NCBI RefSeq assembly: GCF_051846935.1
Contig: NZ_JBPYCS010000006.1
Coordinates: 62,001 to 126,000, forward strand
Direction of reading: 5' to 3'
DNA length: 64,000 nucleotides
Source of the DNA: JBPYCR01 sp051846935
Lineage (GTDB): Bacteria > Bacillota > Bacilli > Bacillales > Amphibacillaceae
Shown: positions 54,687 through 62,963 of the stretch, piece after piece
Layout: the number at the start of each line of letters is the position of its first letter
Numbering within the stretch: position 1 is the first letter of the stretch
Notes under the pieces: generated by a model
Told to the model about the DNA's origin: nothing
The model's database searches: none
The model's input: only the letters and a program-made list of their open reading frames with translations
Translations under genes and position numbers: made by a program

Positions 54687-55095
54687 GAGTCGATTTCATA
54701 ATTGTCATTTTTGAAACATCACAAAAGAACAGATTTTTAAAAGCCACTTAAAAATTAAGAGCTAGATTGGTTCTGCTATGTTCCATCCGGATCCACTCCG
54801 CTTTCCGCAGGCAACGCCTCAACTAATTTCAAAAGGTTGCCCCAAAACTTTTAAAATGGATTTTCGGCTGTTGCTTTTCCTGCAGGAGTCTGCGTGGATC
54901 CGGATTCCACACAGACGAGTTGGTGTTGCTATGCAGCTTGTGTTGCTTGGTTGAATGCTGTATGAATTCGTTCAACGGCTGTACGTCAATTATAGATAAT
55001 TTCCAAAGCTTTTGACCCCCGATCTTGAACTGTATATCTTCGAGGATGTAGACTTGTGAGGTGTGTTTATCATTAATACATATTTTAATAGTTAA
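54687..55095 (-). mobile_element. IS remnant, copy C (uninterrupted reference)
   Basis: Same outer end as copies A and B (GTCGATTTCATAATTGTCAT, TCACAAAAGAACAG), continuous through ATTTTCGGCTGTTGC, GGAGTCTGCGTGGATCCG and into a transposase remnant. It lacks the MITE found in copy B and so shows the pre-insertion sequence. No other end or intact transposase was found. Confidence 0.8.
54929..55060 (-). pseudogene. DDE transposase C-terminal remnant (in IS copy C)
   Basis: Reads RRYTVQDRGSKALEIIYN, an in-frame TGA, then RTAVERIHTAFNQATQAA and a TAG at 54929-54931. It is homologous to the remnant at 43150-43444 but more decayed. Confidence 0.7.
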
Positions 55096-55170
55096 CAAAA
55101 TTTAGTTTTGCTAGCTCAAAAGCTTCTTTCATTAAAAAAATATTTGGAAGGGATTTCCTACTAATTTGTG

Positions 55171-56064
55171 CTAATCGGCTTTTTCACTTTCCAGTATCGT
55201 CACAACAATTTCTGGGCGATTGAAAACTCGTATATTATACGTATAATTTCCGAGTCCTCTGCCAACGATCATTATCGTATTATTTTCTTCAAAAACACCT
55301 GCATCATGCTCAGGAAAAAATTCTCCTTCATGCGAAATAATTCCATCTAAATAGGGGAGTCTAATCATCCCTCCATGATGATGGCCTGCGAGCACTAAGT
55401 CTGACCCCCATTCTTGGTATGCGTCAAAATACTTCGGATAATGAGCGAGTACTATTTCAAATACCTCTTCATTTGCTTCACCAATTTTCTCATCCATATA
55501 CGCTTTGTCAAAGTCTATATTTACTTGCACGTCAGAAGCACTGTAAAAAATTAAAGGGATATTTAAGCCTCTTAAATGGATTTTTTTCTCGTCTTTTTCC
55601 AAAATAGCCTTTTTATCATTAATAATTTGAACTCCGATATTTTCGAGCTCAGCGATAAAGCTAGTATAATACGTATTATTTCCCCGTTCAGCCATTGTCT
55701 TTGCAATTAATTCATGATTTCCGTCAATATAATAAACTGGATAAGCTTTCACTAATTTACTTGCGAGTTCGGCGAAAACAGTGCCGTCATCTTTAATAGA
55801 GTTCATCATGTCTCCTGTTATAACGATAACATCCGGATTTACTTTCTCGATCTTTCGGATTAGTCGTTTACTGTTTTTTCCAAACTGCTTACTGTGTAAA
55901 TCTGTCAGTTGTACTATTTTATAGCCATTAAAAGCGCCCGGTATTTTGGACGATTGTATTTTATATGTGGTCACTTCCAATACGTTTGCTTGATAAAGAA
56001 AATATACTATTAAACCGGAACTAAGTAGAAACATATATATAAATGCTTTTCGAAGTATTTTCAT
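55171..56064 (-). CDS. Membrane-anchored metallophosphoesterase (YkuE/YaeI-like)
   Basis: A 297-residue calcineurin-like phosphoesterase with an N-terminal signal anchor (about 5-24). Dinuclear-metal motifs are complete: LTDLHSKQ (DxH), VITGDMMN (GD), IDGNHEL (GNHE) and LAGHHHGG (GHxH). Relatives act on cell-wall or lipid phosphate esters outside the membrane. Single gene, divergent from the MetX-like hydrolase. Confidence 0.9.
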   Translation of the reverse strand: MKILRKAFIYMFLLSSGLIVYFLYQANVLEVTTYKIQSSKIPGAFNGYKIVQLTDLHSKQFGKNSKRLIRKIEKVNPDVIVITGDMMNSIKDDGTVFAELASKLVKAYPVYYIDGNHELIAKTMAERGNNTYYTSFIAELENIGVQIINDKKAILEKDEKKIHLRGLNIPLIFYSASDVQVNIDFDKAYMDEKIGEANEEVFEIVLAHYPKYFDAYQEWGSDLVLAGHHHGGMIRLPYLDGIISHEGEFFPEHDAGVFEENNTIMIVGRGLGNYTYNIRVFNRPEIVVTILESEKAD

Positions 56065-56342
56065 GAGCTCTCCTTTTTGGGATTCAAATAGACTATTTTC
56101 TATTTTATAAGCAGCTTATCTAATGTTCAATACGAATCTTATAGTTATTCATTTGCTCGATTTATTAATCCTATTAAAAATACTACTACAATGCCTTTTA
56201 ATTGCCGTTTATTACTATGAGTAAAATATTGGAAAGGAAAATATGACCTATAATTCATTTGTATAAGTACTATTATTTGTTTTATTTACACTATTCATAT
56301 AATATTACTTTAAACTATATCGGTATAGGGGGATGGAAATAG

Positions 56343-57413
56343 ATGATACATAATGATTACTATACACAAGAAACGCACGGCCCGTATGAAATGTATAATT
56401 TAGGTGATTTTCAACTTGAAGAAGGCGGCATTATCCCTGATTGTCAGCTCGCGTATCGCACTTTTGGCGCGTTAAACGAAAGCAAAGATAACCTAATTGT
56501 AATCCCTACTTGGTTTTCCGGTACGAGCAAAGATTGGGAAGCTTATATTGGCGAGGATAGAGCACTAAATCCAAAAAAATATTTTATCGTCGTTATAAAT
56601 CAGATTGGTAATGGATTGTCTAGTTCACCACATAACAGCCCTGCATCTATTTCTATGAATGCGTTTCCTCACGTACGTATTTCCGACGATGTACGTGCAC
56701 AATATCAACTCATTACCGAAAAATACGGAGTAACAGAAATTGCCCTTGTTGTTGGAGGGTCTATGGGTGCACAACAAACGTATGAGTGGGCTGTACGTTA
56801 TCCAGAAATGGTGAAGCGTGCTGCACCAATTGCGGGAACTGCTAAAAATACAGACCATGACTTTTTATTTACACAAACACTTATGGATGCCATCACCTCT
56901 GACCCAGGCTTTAACGAAGGAAATTACACTTCTCACACAGACGTAGCAGAAGGCCTAAAAAGGCATGCAGACATTTGGGCAGTAATGGGATTATGTCCGG
57001 ACTTTTATAACGAAGAAAAATGGCGGTTATTTGGTGTTAATTCAGTGACCGAGTTTACGGAAGAATTTTTACAGCCTTTGTTCCAAGCAATGGACCCGAA
57101 TGCTTTATTAACAATGGCTTGGAAATGGCAACGTGGAGATGTAAGCAGAATGACAAACGGTAATCTAAAAGAAGCGCTTGGCCGCATAAAAGCAAAAGTA
57201 TTCGTTATGCCAATTGATGAAGATATGTTTTTCCCGCCAAAGGATTGTGAAAAGGAACAAAAAATGATCAGCAATAGTGAATTGCGAATGATCCGCAGCA
57301 TTTGTGGTCATTTTGGATTGTTTGGCGCAGAGGGAGCTTATTATTACGATCAAATTGATGCCCATTTGCAAGACTTACTAAATGAACACGTTAGTGAAAA
57401 ACAGATGGAATAA
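56343..57413 (+). CDS. MetX-like alpha/beta hydrolase (homoserine O-acetyltransferase family)
   Basis: A 356-residue alpha/beta-hydrolase. Nucleophile Ser is in VVGGSMGAQQTYEW, the family's GGSMGG-type elbow, and the catalytic His is in SICGHFGLFG; the acid is probably in MPIDEDMFFPP. The family includes homoserine acetyltransferases, but members with a modified acyl pocket are uncertain; no methionine genes are adjacent. I therefore keep the family-level name. Ends in a strong terminator. Confidence 0.82.
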   Translation: MIHNDYYTQETHGPYEMYNLGDFQLEEGGIIPDCQLAYRTFGALNESKDNLIVIPTWFSGTSKDWEAYIGEDRALNPKKYFIVVINQIGNGLSSSPHNSPASISMNAFPHVRISDDVRAQYQLITEKYGVTEIALVVGGSMGAQQTYEWAVRYPEMVKRAAPIAGTAKNTDHDFLFTQTLMDAITSDPGFNEGNYTSHTDVAEGLKRHADIWAVMGLCPDFYNEEKWRLFGVNSVTEFTEEFLQPLFQAMDPNALLTMAWKWQRGDVSRMTNGNLKEALGRIKAKVFVMPIDEDMFFPPKDCEKEQKMISNSELRMIRSICGHFGLFGAEGAYYYDQIDAHLQDLLNEHVSEKQME

Positions 57414-57420
57414 AACGCAT

Positions 57421-57455
57421 AAAAACCAGTTGCCGCAGCACATAGCAACTGGTTT
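57421..57455. terminator. Terminator after the MetX-like gene
   Basis: AAAACCAGTTGC and GCAACTGGTTTT form a perfect 12-bp stem with an 11-nt loop, flanked by A and T runs, so it can serve both the MetX-like and the convergent DsrE gene. Confidence 0.9.
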
Positions 57456-57506
57456 TTATTTTATGCTCCTACTTTAATTGTTATACAGTTCGTTCCTGAA
57501 CACTTT

Positions 57507-57875
57507 TTAGTTTAATTGCAAAGTACGTTCTGCACCCATTATCGCATCAATTACGTAGTCTGCTGTAATGACGTCGGCACCTTCCACTAGATCTTCCTTC
57601 GCTACATTGTTATGTTCCATACACGCCGAACAAACTTTCAGTCGGCCACCTTGCTCCAAATATACTGGCAATAGATCTTTAATCGATTTAAAAGGAGCTC
57701 CAATGTCAATTTTATCTGCGTACCCTTTTTCAGCTATGTGCACTGCATCAGATAATAGTAAAATTTCAACTTGATGCCCTTTTTCTAATGCTTTAGCTCC
57801 CATTGTGAATGCAATTGTTACATTATTTTCGTCTCTTTCATGCGCTGTCAATGTAATTAACAAATCGGTTTTCAT
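57507..57875 (-). CDS. DsrE/DsrF-family sulfur-relay-like protein
   Basis: A 122-residue protein with the DsrE fold. The Cys pair is in VCSACMEHN, the position of the sulfur-carrying cysteine of the family. ATG 57875 is chosen because AGGAGG lies seven bases upstream; the open frame before it is hydrophobic and unrelated. A YeeE/YedE-type sulfur transporter gene lies 5 kb away but is not linked. Confidence 0.85.
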   Translation of the reverse strand: MKTDLLITLTAHERDENNVTIAFTMGAKALEKGHQVEILLLSDAVHIAEKGYADKIDIGAPFKSIKDLLPVYLEQGGRLKVCSACMEHNNVAKEDLVEGADVITADYVIDAIMGAERTLQLN

Positions 57876-58358
57876 TGTATAGCCTCCTACAATTATTATC
57901 CATAATACCCCTATAGGTATAATGTATATCGTACGCTTATGAAATACAAGCACAACGCTCTCGATTTTTAAATATATCTTGTTTGTATGTATTTTCTACT
58001 TTATATTACGAAAATAAACAGCTTACAGCTAATAAACAAGTAGTTGAGGATTTTCCAAGTGCCTTTTTGGAAAAGAGAACGGTGAGACAAGTGCTTGGCA
58101 CGAGGGGCTCACCATTCGCTCGAGGAAAGAGAGTATATTCCATGAACGGAAATATTAGAAAATTTCTCCTACTACATTTTTTTTGGATATCCTAAAATTA
58201 TATATGGTAGCATGTAAAGTGCGATGTTCAATGATAGCAAAAGGTACGTTTCAATTAAGTGACAGCCGATAAGGATTAGTTGTACTCTTAAGATACTACT
58301 ATTTAATAAAACATATGAAGCGCAAAAAAATTAAAATCGTCTTTAGGAGGTCGCTTTA
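57876..58358. other. Intergenic region before the aldehyde dehydrogenase
   Basis: The 70-codon frame at 57983-58195 has no start signal or family feature, and I do not call it. Apart from an A/T-rich leader with AGGAGG before the next gene, nothing was recognised. Confidence 0.4.
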
Positions 58359-59729
58359 ATGAGCAAATTAGAGGCACTAATTAGGAATCAACATACTTTC
58401 TTTCGGAGCGGTAAATCAAAAGAGAGAGAATTTCGTCTAAACGCACTAAAAAAATTAAGAGAAGGTATACAGTTATACGAGCAACATATTATCGACGCAT
58501 TAAATCAAGACTTAAACAAATCAGAGTTTGAGTCATATTCAACCGAAGTTGGCATTGTACTAGAGGAAATCCGCTTTACAATTAAAAATTTGCACAAATG
58601 GATGAGACCAAAAAAGGTAAAAACCCCCATTACACATATAGGTTCTTCAAGCTATTTATACGCACAGCCTTATGGGGTTACACTCATTCTTTCTCCTTGG
58701 AACTATCCCTTCCAACTTGCGATAGCGCCATTAATCGGTGCAATTGCTGCCGGGAATTGTGCAATCGTAAAACCGTCCGAATTAACCCCAAATACATCTA
58801 ACCTATTACATCGTCTTATATCGGAGCTCTTTCCGAAGGAGTATATCACGGTAGTACAGGGCTCTATTGAAGCTAGTCAAGCCCTTTTACAGGAGAATTT
58901 TGATTACATCTTCTTTACTGGGAGTGTACCCGTTGGAAAAGTAGTTATGGAGGCAGCATCGAAAACGTTAACACCTGTTACATTAGAATTAGGTGGAAAA
59001 AGTCCATGTATTGTCCATAACGATGCCAATCTTAAATTAGCGGCGAAACGGATTGCCTGGGGGAAATATTTAAATGCAGGCCAAACATGCGTAGCACCAG
59101 ACTACCTATATCTCCACAAAAGCATTGCAACCGATTTTATTCTCCATTTGAAACGAGCAATTAACGATTTATATGGCGAGCAACCATTAACGAATCCGAA
59201 CTATACACGAATTGTTAATGAGAAACATTTCAATCGACTCACTGCTTTTTTAAATGAAGGAAAAACGGTTATTGGCGGTAGAACGATAAAAGAAATACGC
59301 ACGATTGAACCTACCGTGCTCGTAAACATTACGTGGGAAGACACGATTATGCAAGATGAAATCTTCGGACCAATACTTCCAGTCTTAGAATACGACCAAC
59401 TTGATCAAGTGATAGAAGGAATAGCTAAGCACCCTAATCCACTTGCACTTTACTTATTTTCTGAAGATAAAAGAACGCAACAAGAAGTTGTGAAAAATGT
59501 TTCATTTGGAGGTGGCTGTTTGAATGATACCGTATACTATATCGCTACCCCACACTTACCTTTTGGTGGGATTGGTACAAGTGGAAGTGGTGCGTATCAT
59601 GGAAAAGAAAGCTTTAATACGTTTTCTCATCACAAAAGCATTTTAAAGCAAACGACACGATTTGATCTTCCGTTTAGGTATCCGAACGTAAAGAACGGTT
59701 TAAAAAAGATAAAATATTTCTTAAAATAA
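58359..59729 (+). CDS. Aldehyde dehydrogenase (class 3 / YwdH-like)
   Basis: A 456-residue NAD(P)-dependent dehydrogenase of the short, class 3 (fatty/aromatic aldehyde) type. Active-site Cys is in NAGQTCVAPDY; the glutamate base is in TLELGGKSP, cofactor loop in TGSVPVGK, and NYPF in SPWNYPFQL. The C-terminus ends NTFSHHKSILKQ as in the YwdH group. Strong AGGAGG before ATG. Single gene. Confidence 0.93.
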   Translation: MSKLEALIRNQHTFFRSGKSKEREFRLNALKKLREGIQLYEQHIIDALNQDLNKSEFESYSTEVGIVLEEIRFTIKNLHKWMRPKKVKTPITHIGSSSYLYAQPYGVTLILSPWNYPFQLAIAPLIGAIAAGNCAIVKPSELTPNTSNLLHRLISELFPKEYITVVQGSIEASQALLQENFDYIFFTGSVPVGKVVMEAASKTLTPVTLELGGKSPCIVHNDANLKLAAKRIAWGKYLNAGQTCVAPDYLYLHKSIATDFILHLKRAINDLYGEQPLTNPNYTRIVNEKHFNRLTAFLNEGKTVIGGRTIKEIRTIEPTVLVNITWEDTIMQDEIFGPILPVLEYDQLDQVIEGIAKHPNPLALYLFSEDKRTQQEVVKNVSFGGGCLNDTVYYIATPHLPFGGIGTSGSGAYHGKESFNTFSHHKSILKQTTRFDLPFRYPNVKNGLKKIKYFLK

Positions 59730-59978
59730 GAAGCAATTCATTCTACACCACGGAGCCTCATACTGGATTGCAAACGAAGAAAAAGAGTAAGCACCCATTC
59801 TATGAATCACCGAATTTCTGTAACGTACCGATTTGAATCGCCTATGTAGCTATGTAATAAGGATTGTGAATCACGAATATAAATTTCTATAAATTAAACG
59901 CAACAATCCATACGATAGAATTGTATTTTAATTAGGCATGTGTCGTCTTTAAGCGAAACAAATGAATACTGATTTAAT

Positions 59979-61340
59979 TTAAACAATATACTCTTTTTTA
60001 GACAAATCACTTTCCGAAGAACGGATATAATATGCGCCTTTGGTAATGTATGCCACAATTACCGTTAAAATCGAAGCTAATATTGCAGCGAAGAACGCAG
60101 CTGTATTTTGTAAAAAGACACCCATAAAACCTAAGGCAGCAACTGTTCCAAGCACACTTGCAACTGTTAATGAAACGACCCCAACCGGGTTCCATTTATG
60201 CAAGTTGTTTTGTCTTTCTTCATAATAATTCGGACCGATTTTAAGGAATTTTTTCACAACTAGTGCATCTGTAACTAATATTGCAGCCCATGCTAATAGA
60301 AACACTCCTTGGAACGTTAATGCCGTATCCAAGTGGTCAACGATTCCTCCTAGCATGAGTCCCATAGCGATTACACCTGCAACAACGACCCAAAAGCGAC
60401 GACCTGGTTTAAATTTAACAACGTTTTCAAAGAAATTTGATAACGATAACGAGCTACTATAAATGTTCGTTACATTAATTCTTAACTGCGTAAGTAAGGT
60501 GAACAGCGCTCCTCCAACACCTAGGAGCTGTACGATATAAACTCCTGGATTTGGTTCTGCCATTAGAACGCCGAACCAAATTCCAAGTCCACCCATTACA
60601 CCATAACAAAATATTTGAGGTATAAATCCGATTGCAATCGTACCTTTAATATCCTTTGGCTTCAAAAATCTCGCGTAGTCAGAAGCAAGTAATGCGGTCA
60701 GCCCCATAATTCCATGCTGCATTCCAATACAAAGAAGCAAGGCAGTGCCACCAACTTTTACACCTTCAGGCATATACGTCAAAAAGCCACCGTCATAAAC
60801 AGGTGTTTTAAACATAGCCATTACGATAGCCGTACCTAAAAAAACGAGAAATAACAGCAAAGACCACTTTTGTAATTTATCCAACTGCTTTATTCCGAAC
60901 CAGTTCAGTGGTATAACGACGGAGCCGAAAATGATAATATATACCCATTGAGGTATAGAAGGAAAGAACTCATGTACGGCAAATACGAGAATCATGCCCT
61001 CAAATGCACAGTACATAATGAAATTAGATGCGTAAATAAGCGAGGTAAGTGAAGCTCCGATGTAGCCAAACCCGCCACCACGAGATAGTAAATTAACATT
61101 CATCCCATTTTTAGCAGATAAGTATGCAATAAACGTTCCTAGGATACCAGCGACTACGATAGCGTATACTGCTGATATAATGGCATTAATCGCACCGAAT
61201 TTCAATGCCATCACACTTCCTAGTTGAAAGTAAAAAATGGCTGTCGCAATACCAAAGGTAATATTTGTAATACTGATCCAGCCCATATTTCTTTTATTTA
61301 TAGGCACTCTAGCTAAAGAATAATCGTCTTTTTGCTCCAT
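59979..61340 (-). CDS. NCS1-family nucleobase permease (cytosine/purine type)
   Basis: A 453-residue transporter with about twelve helices. Typical NCS1 features: GFGYIGASLTSLIYASNFIMYCAFEG and PQWVYIIIFGSVVIPLNWFGIKQLDKLQKWS. It imports cytosine, purines, hydantoins or similar. The start is uncertain: ATG 61340 (MEQKDDYS) has only AGAAG before it, and the open frame extends to GTG 61409, with an unused GAGGAG near 61380. Downstream lies a long empty stretch. Confidence 0.85.
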   Translation of the reverse strand: MEQKDDYSLARVPINKRNMGWISITNITFGIATAIFYFQLGSVMALKFGAINAIISAVYAIVVAGILGTFIAYLSAKNGMNVNLLSRGGGFGYIGASLTSLIYASNFIMYCAFEGMILVFAVHEFFPSIPQWVYIIIFGSVVIPLNWFGIKQLDKLQKWSLLLFLVFLGTAIVMAMFKTPVYDGGFLTYMPEGVKVGGTALLLCIGMQHGIMGLTALLASDYARFLKPKDIKGTIAIGFIPQIFCYGVMGGLGIWFGVLMAEPNPGVYIVQLLGVGGALFTLLTQLRINVTNIYSSSLSLSNFFENVVKFKPGRRFWVVVAGVIAMGLMLGGIVDHLDTALTFQGVFLLAWAAILVTDALVVKKFLKIGPNYYEERQNNLHKWNPVGVVSLTVASVLGTVAALGFMGVFLQNTAAFFAAILASILTVIVAYITKGAYYIRSSESDLSKKEYIV

Positions 61341-61409
61341 ATTTTCTTCTGTATGACTTAAACCGATGTAAATCAACTCCTCTAGGCAACTTCTATTTAT
61401 ATGCGTCAC

Positions 61410-61738
61410 CTTTATTTCGTGAAGTGATTCACAATCCTATTACAATACTAATACTAACTATATCAACTTTACCCTTTATCGCTCAACTGCTGTTAATACG
61501 CGTATTTCCTCTTATATTGGCAAAAATACGTTTTAAGCATCATATACATGTACGAACGGAAGAGTTCTCCTTATCACTCTATTTAATTGCGAACTCCTTC
61601 ATTATTTGGACAGTGAAATTTCCCAATGCTGGAATATGCTTACATACATTTACTAGCTTATTTTTATTACCAATGTAAACATTACTCGAAATCCTTCACT
61701 GCTCTTTTATAGCACTACATGAGCCCTGTCTAAAGAAA
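61410..61738. other. Intergenic region, possible small hydrophobic frame
   Basis: The frame 61424-61678 (84 codons, GTG start) encodes two hydrophobic stretches but lacks a ribosome site, and I see no family resemblance, so it is left uncalled. Confidence 0.3.
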
Positions 61739-61740
61739 AA

Positions 61741-61779
61741 CACTTCCAAATTACAGATATATTCTATAATTTGGAAGTG
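61741..61779 (-). terminator. Terminator of the 58-residue membrane protein gene
   Basis: CACTTCCAAATTA and TAATTTGGAAGTG form a perfect 13-bp stem with a 13-nt loop; on the minus strand TTTTTCTTTA follows. Confidence 0.85.
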
Positions 61780-61811
61780 CCGTCTTTCGTACCTATTTAA
61801 AAAACTATAAG

Positions 61812-61988
61812 TTACAATGGTAAGTAGTTTACTAGTTGTCTTGCACTCGTAACTAATACTGCCTGGTCTTCTTCTAAGCTGGATAGAAATCTAAAGTAGG
61901 AAGAACGACCAATCATTATTAGGGCCGTAAAAAGCACAATTGTAAATGCGACTACTGACCATAAAATTACGTCTAACATTTTCCCCAT
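61812..61988 (-). CDS. 58-residue single-span membrane protein
   Basis: A short gene: ATG 61988 is preceded by GAGGTGG at eight bases and the frame ends TAA at 61812-61814, 33 bp before a strong terminator. One membrane helix (about 6-26: VILWSVVAFTIVLFTALIMI) is followed by a basic-then-acidic tail (GRSSYFRFLSSLEEDQAVL). I know no family for it. Good start, helix and terminator together make it a believable gene. Confidence 0.65.
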   Translation of the reverse strand: MGKMLDVILWSVVAFTIVLFTALIMIGRSSYFRFLSSLEEDQAVLVTSARQLVNYLPL

Positions 61989-62617
61989 TTTCTAACCCAC
62001 CTCACTCCAATGAGTATATATAATGAAACAATAAAACTCAACTTAATTTCGCAACCGTGCATTTGTTTAATACTTTCATCTTCACTCTGTCAAATCCGAA
62101 CAATAAAGTATAAAAGAATGTATATTTTAAAAGCACACAAACTTCTCCAGCGCTTATAAACGCGTTATTAAATTGAGTTAATACGGATAATCCCTTCCCA
62201 CTTTCACAAGCCCTATGATTTAATAGGCGAACTATATATTTGTTAAATTGTTTTTCGTTCGTGTTTGGTGATGGGAATGAACTTACTAAATTAACGAAAT
62301 TTAATTTACAATTGTGAATTATTTGTGGCAATTGCGGAACGTTTTTAATACGTGCTTGGAACTATGTGAAATACCGACAATTGGTAAGTCTATTAAACTG
62401 CCATATGAAGCACGCATCCTTAAGTTAGTGAAATACAATTGTGGATATTTAGACGCAGGAAAAACACTCTTATGGATAATTATTAAATACGGTGCGGCTG
62501 CCGCCAGTAACCTAATAACCATCATTAAAAGAACACCTTTAAAATTCTTAAGTATACATCCCTTTTTTGTGTATTACTCCTATTCACGATTAAAACATAC
62601 GTGACTCCATCCATCAT
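61989..62617. other. Non-coding region upstream of MITE copy 3
   Basis: Mixed AT-rich sequence; frames at 62038-62331 and 62314-62604 overlap on opposite strands and show no ribosome site or family motif. Left end of the 9-bp target repeat of MITE copy 3 is at 62609-62617. Confidence 0.35.
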
Positions 62618-62872
62618 ATATGAGTAAAGGGGGAACAGATGCACGAATCTAACTAGATAATATGCGATCAATTTTACTTCGAACGATATACACATGAATA
62701 ACACCGTTGATTTTCACTGCAGGTGGATGCTTTCCGTGGGCACGGCTTCAGCCTCTTCGGAAAGCGTAGTGTATATCTACTGCGGTCGGTAGGAATCAAT
62801 ACTAATATTAACGAATACAAAGAGAGGTTTTTTAACTTCTTAAAATAACATCCACAAATACGTGACTCAATC
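62618..62872 (-). mobile_element. MITE-like element, copy 3 (255 bp, longest)
   Basis: In minus orientation it runs from GATTGAGTCACGTATTTG to CCCCCTTTACTCATAT. It is flanked by ATCCATCAT at 62609-62617 and 62873-62881; the repeat is part of a somewhat longer similarity (ACGTGACTC on both sides). It contains both internal segments that are missing, respectively, in copies 1 and 2, so it is closest to the ancestral form. Confidence 0.9.
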
Positions 62873-62963
62873 ATCCATCATATACAAATCTTTTTCTTTT
62901 ATATGAATCTGTTATACTTATTAAGGGGCGTTTTATAAAATTAGAGTTAGGGGTTAGTAAGAA

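Noticed and set aside
57983..58195. 70-codon frame upstream of the aldehyde dehydrogenase
   Set aside because: No ribosome site, no recognisable family, and basic low-complexity end.
62038..62604. Overlapping frames on both strands
   Set aside because: Mutually overlapping, no start signals, no family features.
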